Origin: Bacteroidota bacterium
GTDB lineage: Bacteria; Bacteroidota; Bacteroidia; UBA8524
Reading direction: 5' to 3'
DNA: 64,000 bases
Assembly: GCA_016124735.1 (NCBI GenBank)
Contig: WGMZ01000002.1
Coordinates: forward strand, 46,650-110,649
The translations under genes and the position numbers were made by a program. The notes under the pieces are model-generated. The model was given only the letters and a program-made list of their open reading frames with translations, did not search any database and had not been told where the DNA came from. Positions 27,155 to 33,401 of the stretch are shown here, one piece after another; position 1 is the first letter of the stretch; each line of letters starts with the position of its first letter.

Positions 27155-27290
27155 GAAGCGCTCGACCCGGAAGGCCAGAGCGCTATTTGATAGACGCTAA
27201 TACGCACTCCGTACTCTTTCTCGAAACTAAAAAAGCCGCGATTAAGTGGCTTTTTATTGTGGGCCCAATCCCGCATGTGCGGGATGATCC
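27155..27290 (-). repeat. tRNA-derived repeat unit, isolated copy A
   Basis: This unit matches those at 31004-31741: GAAGCGCTCG, GGCCAGAGCGCTATTTGATA, CGAAACTAAAAAAGCCGC, then TGGGCCCAATCCCGCATG. The minus-strand reading is an eroded tRNA 3' end, an imperfect terminator hairpin, then a spacer. The T-arm position is taken by a TCCCGCA/TGCGGGA hairpin. It is flanked by a copy of the MBL gene 3' end on one side and by the cut IS1595 transposase on the other. Confidence 0.85.
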
Positions 27291-27667
27291 TGTTTGTATT
27301 GGTCTTCTCGAAAACCCATCAGGTCGCGGATCTTATGCAGCATACACCAAACTGGCTCATAGCGTTTGCGACTCAATTGACGCTGAAGCTCCAGTGCAGA
27401 AATACCCTTCTTGCTAGATGTCATCAAATACATAGTTATATACCAATCCCTATAAGGCAAATGACTGGAATCCATGATGGTTCCGCTTCTTAAGGTTGTT
27501 CTAAACATACATTTAGCACATTGAAACTGCTCCTTTTTAGGCAACCAATAGTGCTTCTCGCATCCACACTTTTTACAAACTATCCCTTGTGCTTCACGTA
27601 ATTCTATCCAATGAGCCTTGCATTGTTGCTCCGTTCCGAATAGTGTAAAGATCTCTAAATGTGTCAT
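27291..27667 (-). pseudogene. IS1595-family (ISXO2-like) transposase, N-terminal fragment
   Basis: The reading frame from the ATG at 27667 gives the zinc-ribbon start of ISXO2-like transposases: CKKCGCEKHYWLPKKEQFQCAKC, then RTTLRSGTIMDSSHLPYRDWYITMYLMTSSKKGISALELQRQL. After about 125 residues (HKIRDLMGF) the frame runs into repeat unit A, and the DDE catalytic domain (about 150 or more residues) is missing. The element is therefore dead. No terminal inverted repeats are visible. The track ORF 27254-27688 reads through the junction and should not be taken as a protein. Confidence 0.82.
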
Positions 27668-27832
27668 ATCCTGTAGTTTTACAGGCAATATCTAACGCCA
27701 TTACGCTATATCTTCACGGAGTGGCATAATTGCGGAGACTCATGAGATTTTTACTAATCACCAGGATACAGGAATAAAAATTCTACGAAACTCATTGCAT
27801 TCCTTGACTCCGAACTTTGGTCAAGGACATAT

Positions 27833-28657
27833 TTATTCAATTTGTTCGTTCCTAAGTTTTACCTGAAGACGGTAAAAAGGAAAAATCCAACGCCGAAAAA
27901 ACCTGTTCCTTTGCTGAAAGCGGAGAACTTCTTCCTCAGAAACCTGTTGCTGTTCATTAAAAAGCTTCCGTGCATGGTCATACAAATGACGGTCATGCCT
28001 TACGAATTCTTCGAGCTGCGCCTTGGTGGATGGCGAAAGTGTCCTGAGTTCAGGTTTTTCATGTGTCACGTTCATTCGAACGTAGTAGGGATTCTTTTCC
28101 CAGCCTAAAGCCTCTTTCAGCATAAGCACGGAAGCATCAAACTGCGAGGTCAAAAGCACCAGATCGAGTGCTTCCAGTTTCATGAGGGCCGATTCCAAAA
28201 GCTGATCCATGGACGGTGAGGGGGGGCCATTCTGCCCAGTGATCCAGCTTGTGTCACGTGCTAAAACGCGTGTATGCAGATTATCCTGGTAATGATCGCG
28301 GGCATAATGCAAGTAATCGTCGAGGGAATGTAATTTGGAAACCACACTGTGGGATACATGGTGCTGCGCCCGACGGATATAATGGTATTGCGAAAGCAAC
28401 TGTTCTACCGGCTCCCGGAAGAAGGTGAAACAGAAAGGTTTTTCCAATAAAGGTTCCAGGATCAGGGAGGCGTGGCCATGGATGAGCGGAAAGGACTTCT
28501 GTTTTTCCGGAGGAAAGGTATAAAACTCTTCAAACGAATCGAGCGGATTCAGGTTCTTGTTCACATAGAAAGTCTCCCTGTACTGGCGCATCAGGATAAA
28601 ATGCAGGGTACTTCCGGCGGTTTTGGGAATATGTTCAAAGAGGACCTGGCGGGGCAT
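27833..28657 (-). CDS. Sulfotransferase-family protein
   Basis: The 274-residue protein has the two PAPS-binding motifs of Golgi-type (Sulfotransfer_2-like) sulfotransferases: the 5'-phosphosulfate loop FEHIPKTAGSTLHFIL at the very N-terminus, and FTFFREPVEQLLSQYHYIR around residue 78 for the 3'-phosphate. Such enzymes transfer sulfate to sugars or other hydroxyl groups. There is no signal peptide or membrane segment, so it should be cytoplasmic. It stands alone in the rearranged region, flanked by a dead transposase and duplicated gene ends, which suggests acquisition by transfer. No PAPS synthesis genes are in the window. Acceptor unknown. Confidence 0.8.
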   Translation of the reverse strand: MPRQVLFEHIPKTAGSTLHFILMRQYRETFYVNKNLNPLDSFEEFYTFPPEKQKSFPLIHGHASLILEPLLEKPFCFTFFREPVEQLLSQYHYIRRAQHHVSHSVVSKLHSLDDYLHYARDHYQDNLHTRVLARDTSWITGQNGPPSPSMDQLLESALMKLEALDLVLLTSQFDASVLMLKEALGWEKNPYYVRMNVTHEKPELRTLSPSTKAQLEEFVRHDRHLYDHARKLFNEQQQVSEEEVLRFQQRNRFFRRWIFPFYRLQVKLRNEQIE

Positions 28658-29029
28658 GGGGGAAAGATAGTTAAAAGTAGACGGTCAAGAGGGAAAGTCC
28701 ATGGACCATGGGAAATTTATGCGTCGTAATTTGGTGATGACACCTATTTGTTGATTATCCTTTTAACCACAGAGGACACAGAGTTATTGCACGGAGAACA
28801 CAGCGATGCAAAGCTAAAAGTCGACTGTTGACTGAGGAGGCGGGAAAAAGACCATAGACGATAGATCATGGATGTGGTGATAAAAATAGGAACGGTCAAC
28901 AATAAAGAAATGGACAACACAGGAAGCGAAGGAGTACAATAAATTCATTCCTATGGCACTCTTCTCAAAATATTCTGGACCATCTATGAGGAAAAACCGC
29001 CTTTCGGTTTTTTTTAAACGTTTAGGACG
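28658..29029. other. Gene-free stretch with short dispersed motifs
   Basis: No convincing coding region is seen. The stretch holds low-complexity motifs of a kind scattered through this window: AGTCCATGGACCATGGG, CCACAGAGGACACAGAG, and GACCATAGACGATAGATCATGG. Related CCATGG/CTATGG strings recur at 56728-56755. A terminator-like hairpin lies at its right end. Confidence 0.6.
28992..29015. terminator. Hairpin terminator next to the 46-residue ORF
   Basis: AAAAACCG / CGGTTTTT with a CCTTT loop, followed by further T residues on the plus strand. It lies 15 bases past the stop of the minus-strand ORF at 29030-29170, and could serve either strand. Confidence 0.5.
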
Positions 29030-29170
29030 CTATTGGTTTTCTACGTTCTCATGCGCCACCAACGCCTCCCCAAATTCATCGCTCATCAAAGGGATATTGC
29101 ATAAGCGGCAAACGTCGCATTTCCCTTTGTTTACCCAGTGCTTTCTTTCATTGTAGGGGAGCTTGTTCAT
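29030..29170 (-). CDS. 46-residue Cys-rich ORF from a duplicated MBL gene 3' end (copy 2)
   Basis: This ORF is too short for the ORF track. It starts at an ATG that corresponds to an internal Met of the MBL-fold gene (MNKLPYNERKHWVNKGKC), keeps the CDVCRLCNIPLM motif intact, and ends with its own tail (AHENVENQ) and TAG. A terminator-like hairpin follows 15 bases later. The MBL-matching part is 29056-29173. Unlike copy 1 it has no stop or lost start. It may be an expressed small Cys-cluster protein or simply a younger fragment; I lean to a fragment, because the upstream side joins directly to a repeat unit with no clear promoter. Confidence 0.35.
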   Translation of the reverse strand: MNKLPYNERKHWVNKGKCDVCRLCNIPLMSDEFGEALVAHENVENQ

Positions 29171-29173
29171 GTT
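29056..29173 (-). repeat. Duplicated 3' end of the MBL-fold gene (copy 2)
   Basis: About 118 bases nearly identical to 29383-29498. Homology stops at TTCATGTT; copies 1 and 2 then share GCTGAATCATGAAGCGCTCG, whereas the true gene continues with TCCCCGCATCAC. The shared junction shows that copies 1 and 2 descend from a single rearranged ancestor. Confidence 0.88.
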
Positions 29174-29183
29174 GCTGAATCAT

Positions 29184-29331
29184 GAAGCGCTCGGCCCGGA
29201 GGGCCAGAGCGCTATTTGATAGACGCTAATACGTACTCCGTACTCTTTCTCGAAACTAAAAAAGCCGCCGAAAAGCGGCTTTTTCCTGTGGGCCCAATCC
29301 CGCACATGCGGGATGATCTTCTGATTATGAG
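29184..29331 (-). repeat. tRNA-derived repeat unit, isolated copy B
   Basis: Same unit as copy A and the tandem array: GAAGCGCTCGGCCCGGAGGG, the terminator AAAAAAGCCGCCGAAAAGCGGCTTTTT, TGGGCCCAATCCCGCACATG, then CTGATTATGAG, which is the complement of the tRNA anticodon arm (CTCATAATCAG). It therefore preserves the tRNA 3' half further than copy A does. It lies between copy 2 of the MBL 3' end and the 3' end of the MBL gene itself. Confidence 0.88.
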
Positions 29332-29365
29332 ATTTAAAGGGAATCATTAGGTTGTAGTGACAATT

Positions 29366-30901
29366 CTATAATTTGCCTTCCACCAACGCCTCCCCAAAAT
29401 CATCGCTCATCAAAGGGATATTGCATAGGCGGCAAACGTCGCATTTTCCTTTGTTGACCCAGTGCTTTCTTTCATTGTAGGGGAGCTTGTTCATGTTTCC
29501 CCGCATCACAATCTTCTGTTTGAAAGCCAGAGAGGCAAACTTAGGGTTGTGGCTCAGGTATTTAAAGGCTCTAACCGGCTGATTGAGCATCGTGGCGGAG
29601 GCTTTGGGGAAACAGGAGAGCAGACGTAAACTCACGATGTCAATATTGTCTTCCAGGCAGGCATCATCTAGAACATCGATATCGGCTCCGTATCCGATAT
29701 AAAAAACGTCGCCTCCCCAGAGGGTTTCCAGCGCATAACGCAATCGATCGGAGTAGGTGCGGATGCGGATATTGACATTCGCAGGCATCTTGGCCAGAAC
29801 CCGGGTAACCAGCTTGCCGGCCTGGTACATACAATGGATATAGCGCTCTTCTGCCACGTCTTTTAATTGAATCACAAAATTGATTTGCTCGATGAGTTCC
29901 TTGGCGATTCCAACCGTGCTGATGGGCAGTATGTTCTGCAAGGTTTCACGTAATTCTGTTACCACTTCCGGACTTTGTGCCGCATGCGTATTGCAACGCA
30001 GAATTTCATCTGCGTAATAATCATGTATCAAATGACTCAGGTTGTCGTCAATGTCCAACGCATGATATGGGGAAGTCTTGACCCATTCCATATCCTGCAG
30101 GTAGTCGCCGGGTTGGAGTCCCATGAAGCGCATCATGGTATCAGCGTCGAAGTAGTCGCGGTAGTATTGCTCCAGCTTATTGCGAGAAAACTTCATTCGG
30201 TTGATCCATTGTTTGTCTTCTTCGAGGAGCGCAAAACCAGGCACAAAAGGCAATACGTCGACCGGTAATATTTCCTCCACCAAATCGCAGAAGCAATGCG
30301 CCAGAAACTGTTCTCGCAGCAGGGCGATCTCTTCGTCATCTTTGCCTGGTGCATGCACTGTATTGGGGAAATAACTGGCGCCGCCCAGTCCGCAGATGAG
30401 CAGGTCAACCTTAGGCCAGTGTTTCTTGATGATGCCCACAAAGATTTCAATGAATGCCCAGTGAGCTGCATTCAACGCATCATTGAGATTGACATAGACC
30501 TTTCCTTCACATTCATAGACTACGAAAGCATCCAAACCATTTACCACGAAGGTCATGCGCATGTCGTCCGAGAGTTTGACCGTCTGCAGCGATTGCACTT
30601 CGTGTACTTCGCGAAAGCCAAGCGAGCGAATCAATTCTTTGGTGCCGTCTTTCCAAGTGTAAGGAAAATAAACCACCACATCTTTATTAACCTGTTTCAG
30701 GGTTTCTATATGCAGATGATCCTCGTGACCGTGGGTGAGGATAAGATGAGTAATATCCTGAACAAAAGAAGTATCGACAGGTTTAGGGAATACATGCCAT
30801 TGATCCAGGTAGGCAGGTCCGAAATACCAGGGATCGGTAAGCACCATAAGGTCTCCACTTTCCATAAAAAGCGAAGCGTGAGATACGTAAGTAAGCTTCA
30901 T
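29366..30901 (-). CDS. MBL-fold metallohydrolase with C-terminal CxxCxxC tail
   Basis: I start at the ATG at 30901 (MKLTYVSHASLFMES); the 37 track residues before it read into a repeat. The 511-residue protein opens like UlaG-type metallo-beta-lactamase-fold enzymes: SHASLFME, VLTDPWYFGPAYLDQW, and the metal motif LTHGHEDHLHIETL. A further DLLICGLGGASYFPN block follows. The last part is unlike ordinary MBL hydrolases and ends with CDVCRLCNIPLMSDDFGEALV, a possible metal or Fe-S site. CMP-sialic-acid-hydroxylase-like proteins also join an MBL fold to Cys-rich parts, but the match is weak. Substrate unknown. Its 3' end occurs three times in this region. Confidence 0.78.
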   Translation of the reverse strand: MKLTYVSHASLFMESGDLMVLTDPWYFGPAYLDQWHVFPKPVDTSFVQDITHLILTHGHEDHLHIETLKQVNKDVVVYFPYTWKDGTKELIRSLGFREVHEVQSLQTVKLSDDMRMTFVVNGLDAFVVYECEGKVYVNLNDALNAAHWAFIEIFVGIIKKHWPKVDLLICGLGGASYFPNTVHAPGKDDEEIALLREQFLAHCFCDLVEEILPVDVLPFVPGFALLEEDKQWINRMKFSRNKLEQYYRDYFDADTMMRFMGLQPGDYLQDMEWVKTSPYHALDIDDNLSHLIHDYYADEILRCNTHAAQSPEVVTELRETLQNILPISTVGIAKELIEQINFVIQLKDVAEERYIHCMYQAGKLVTRVLAKMPANVNIRIRTYSDRLRYALETLWGGDVFYIGYGADIDVLDDACLEDNIDIVSLRLLSCFPKASATMLNQPVRAFKYLSHNPKFASLAFKQKIVMRGNMNKLPYNERKHWVNKGKCDVCRLCNIPLMSDDFGEALVEGKL

Positions 30902-31003
30902 TGTTCTTACTAACGGTTCTGACGGCGAATTGGTATGGGCTTCGTCGAAAGGGCGAATGGCCTTTGCATTTTGTACCAGGCAAGTTGATTGACTTGATCT
31001 TGC

Positions 31004-31741
31004 GAAGCACACGGCCGGGAAGGCCAGAACGCTATTTGATAGACGCTAATGCGCTCTACGCACTCTTTCTCGAAACTAAAAAAGCCGCGATTAAGCGGTT
31101 AATCGTCTGCACTCAATTCTGCATTCGCGGGATGTCCCTTGACCTTTCTAAGTTAGATCAAGAAGCGCTCGGCCCGGAGGGCCAGAGCGCTATTTGATAT
31201 ATGCTAATACGTACGCTGTACTCTTTCTCGAAACTAAAAAAGCCGCTGAAAAGCGGTTAATCGTCTGCACTCAATTCTGCATTCGCGGGATGTCCCTTGA
31301 CCTTTCTAAATTAGATTAAGAAGCGCTCGGCCCGGAAGGCCAGAGCGCTATTTGATAGACGCTAATACGTACGCTGTACTCTTTCTCGAAACTAAAAAAG
31401 CCGCTGAAAAGCGGTTAATTGTCTGCACTCAATTCTGCATTCGCGGGATGTCCCTTGACCTTTCTGAGTTAGATCAAGAAGCACTCGGCCCGGAGGGCCT
31501 GAACGCTATTTGATAGACTTTAATACGTACTCCGCACTCTTTCTCGAAACTAAAAAAGCCGCTGAAAAGCGGCTTTTTCCTGTGGGCCCAATCCCGCATG
31601 TACGGGATGACCCTCTGATAATATTTGCTAAGTCAAGAAGCGCTCGGCCCGGAAGGCCTGAGCGCTATTTGATAGACGCTAATACGTACTCTGTACTCTT
31701 TCTCGAAACTAAAAAAGCCGCTGAAAAGCGGCTTTTTCCTG
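31004..31741 (-). repeat. Tandem array of five tRNA-derived units, period 158-159 bp
   Basis: The anchor CTATTTGATA occurs at 31032, 31190, 31348, 31506 and 31665, giving spacings of 158, 158, 158 and 159 bases. Each unit reads GAAGCxCTCGGCCCGGAxGGCC, xxCGCTATTTGATA, TTTCTCGAAACTAAAAAAGCCGC and a hairpin. The last unit runs into the intact tRNA(CAU). The unit before it carries an eroded tRNA 3' half (TGGGCCCAATCCCGCATG and CCCTCTGATAAT). The three left units have diverged there to CTGCACTCAATTCTGCATTCGCGGGATG. Track ORFs at 30901-31197 and 31510-31776 are products of this array and not genes. Confidence 0.93.
31711..31737 (-). terminator. Terminator of the tRNA(CAU) gene
   Basis: AAAAAAGCCGCTGAAAAGCGGCTTTTT forms a GCCGCT/AGCGGC stem flanked by A and T tracts. 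On the minus strand it begins five bases after the 3' end of the tRNA. The same hairpin, more or less intact, is in every repeat unit. Confidence 0.85.
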
Positions 31742-31815
31742 TGGGCCCAACAGGGCTTGAACCTGTGACCCTCTGATTATGAGTCAGATGCTCTAACCAA
31801 CTGAGCTATAGGCCC
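31742..31815 (-). tRNA. tRNA with CAU anticodon (Met or Ile2)
   Basis: The minus strand folds as a full cloverleaf of 74 bases. The acceptor stem is GGGCCTA/TGGGCCC with one T-G pair. The D arm is GCTC AGTTGGTTA GAGC. The anticodon arm is TCTGA CTCATAA TCAGA (anticodon CAT). The variable loop is GGGTC, the T arm ACAGG TTCAAGC CCTGT, and the discriminator A. The CCA end is not encoded (ACAGG follows). A CAU anticodon can belong to elongator Met or to lysidine-modified Ile2; it is not the initiator, because the anticodon stem lacks the three G-C pairs. Its 3' half and terminator gave rise to the repeats next to it. Confidence 0.95.
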
Positions 31816-31929
31816 CGTTGAATTACTTCAACAAGGCTGCGAAATTAAGGTTTTGTTCGCAATTCCTTTCGTGTTCGGAGAAAATGTGTTTTTCCAGACT
31901 GAAAAATGTCAGAATGGCGTTCAGGTCTT

Positions 31930-32545
31930 ACCGCTGAGCGCATACGACCTGAAACCAAATTGTGCAACCCCTTCGGGTCCGATGCCTGCTGTTTTCTTCC
32001 TGTTAATTGCTGAGATATCAAATAAGTCCCTTGGTGCCCTCACCAAGGGACACGCAAACTTTAATCAGATGCAAACAGACGAAACCTAAACAGATCACTG
32101 ACGGCCTAAAGCCTCTAACTTGCTGCCAGTTGCCTGAAGTCAATTGGGCGGCCTTTTCAGGGCCAAGCTGGCCACCTTCATACTGTTCATTGTGGTATTA
32201 TCCAATAAGTCCCCTGGTGCCCTCACCAAGGGACACGCAAACTTTAATCGGATGCAAACAGACGAAACCTAAACGGATCACTCACGACCTAAAGCCTCTG
32301 GCTTGCTGCCAGTTGCCTGAAGCCAATCGGTCGGCATCTTCAGGGCCAAGCTGGCCACCTTCATCCTGTTCATTGTAGGTATATCCAATAAGTCCCTTGG
32401 TGCCCTCACCAAGGGACACACTAACTTAAATCAGATGCAGATTCAAACGGGCGAAGCCTGAATTGACAACTCACGACCTAAAGCCTCTGGCATGATGCCA
32501 GTCGCCTGAAGCCAAATTGGGCCATCCCTTCAGGTTAGTATTGCG
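31930..32545. repeat. 183-bp tandem repeat with conserved hairpins (about 3.5 copies)
   Basis: Full units begin with AATAAGTCCC at 32021, 32204 and 32387 (spacing 183 and 183), and a partial unit precedes them (CGACCTGAAACCAAATTG near 31945). Each unit has a hairpin GTCCCTTGGTG-CCCT-CACCAAGGGAC (11-bp arms, one mismatch in unit 2), a smaller CTGGC/GCCAG hairpin, and CCTGAAG/CTTCAGG arms spaced by about 17-20 bases. The third unit is diverged at its end. An ORF (32007-32378) runs through two units only because 183 is a multiple of three. The remainder of the 31816-32702 gap shows no gene; 32637-32676 is a simple GTCTCACCGTCTC-type repeat. Confidence 0.9.
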
Positions 32546-32702
32546 GCTATTTATTTAGGCAAAGGTTGGGCAGCCCCTACGGGGCCAATGCTGATTATCA
32601 ATAAGGTCAAGTCGGAATACTATCTGTTCTTCGTATTTTGTCTCACCGTCTCGACGTCTCATTGTCTCACCGTCTTTCCTCCCCAAACTCTATCTTCGTA
32701 CC

Positions 32703-33320
32703 ATGCCCATCAAAAACCTGCTCTTCGACCTCGGCGGGGTCATCATCGATCTCCATATCCAAAATACCCGGGAAGCTTTTGAAGAGCTGGGGATGAAAGA
32801 AACAGGAAACTGGTTTGTAGCCCACGACCAAAACAGCTGGCTCAATAAGTACGAGACCGGACAGATTGATACCGATGCTTTTATAGCAGGGATCAATAAA
32901 GATAGCGGACTGGGCATCAGTGAGAAGGATTTCAAACAGGCATGGAATGCCATGCTGGGCAAGGTGCGGCGCTCTCGCCTGGAAATGCTGGAGAACCTCC
33001 GGGAGAAATACCGGGTATTTGCGCTCAGCAATATCAATCCCATGCACGCCCACGCCTGCCATGAGATCCTCGAACGCGACCACGACATCTATAGCTTCCA
33101 TGAAATCTTCGACCGGGTGTTCTTTTCTCATGAAATCAATGCGCGAAAACCGGATAAGGCCAGTTTCGATGCGGTATTGAAAGCAACGGGCATTCATCCG
33201 GAAGAAACGCTCTTTTTCGACGACCATTTCCCCAATGTGGAAGCCGCAGCCCGCTTTGGCTTTTTAGCCCAGCATGTCGATTTGGAAATCAGCGTATTGG
33301 TCGAACAACTTAAGCTCTAA
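32703..33320 (+). CDS. HAD-superfamily phosphatase (HAD-IA)
   Basis: The 205-residue protein has the four HAD motifs: I with nucleophile Asp9 in LLFDLGGVIID, II in FALSNIN, III the Lys in INARKPDKASFDAVL, and IV FFDDHFPNVEAAARFGF. A helical cap lies between motifs I and II. Motif I reads DLGGV, so the usual second Asp (DxD) is replaced by Gly, as in the YihX-type and epoxide-hydrolase-related subgroup. It should hydrolyse a small phosphate ester in the cytoplasm; the substrate is unknown. A TATCTTCG element five bases before the ATG resembles a -7 box with one mismatch. aspS follows 81 bases later. Confidence 0.88.
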   Translation: MPIKNLLFDLGGVIIDLHIQNTREAFEELGMKETGNWFVAHDQNSWLNKYETGQIDTDAFIAGINKDSGLGISEKDFKQAWNAMLGKVRRSRLEMLENLREKYRVFALSNINPMHAHACHEILERDHDIYSFHEIFDRVFFSHEINARKPDKASFDAVLKATGIHPEETLFFDDHFPNVEAAARFGFLAQHVDLEISVLVEQLKL

Positions 33321-33401
33321 GCTTCTTCTTCTAAAAAATTGAGGGAGTCCAGCCTCGTCGCGCGAAAAGCACTAATTTCGCGGCATTAAAAATTGGATTT
33401 T

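Noticed and set aside
27254-27688. Full 144-residue track ORF as an intact transposase
   Set aside because: The last dozen residues come from repeat unit A and the DDE domain is missing, so I list only a truncated pseudogene.
30901-31197. 98-residue plus-strand ORF
   Set aside because: It is the antisense of the MBL gene's upstream region read into repeat units; no start context or homology.
31510-31776. 88-residue plus-strand ORF (track) over the tRNA and two repeat units
   Set aside because: It is the antisense reading of the repeat and of the tRNA (ending GPTGLEPVTL, a usual artefact of tRNA antisense), and repeats itself only because the unit repeats.
27008-31815. Integrative element bounded by tRNA att sites
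   Set aside because: Direct repeats and a tRNA are there, but no integrase, excisionase or mobilisation gene was found, so a local rearrangement is the simpler account.
32007-32378. 123-residue plus-strand ORF with two similar halves
   Set aside because: The halves mirror the 183-bp repeat, whose length is a multiple of three. The conserved signal is in DNA stems, and the third unit does not keep the frame.
31000-32550. CRISPR array
   Set aside because: The repeats are 158 and 183 bp and nearly uniform along their length, with no short repeat and unique spacer pattern, and no cas genes are present.
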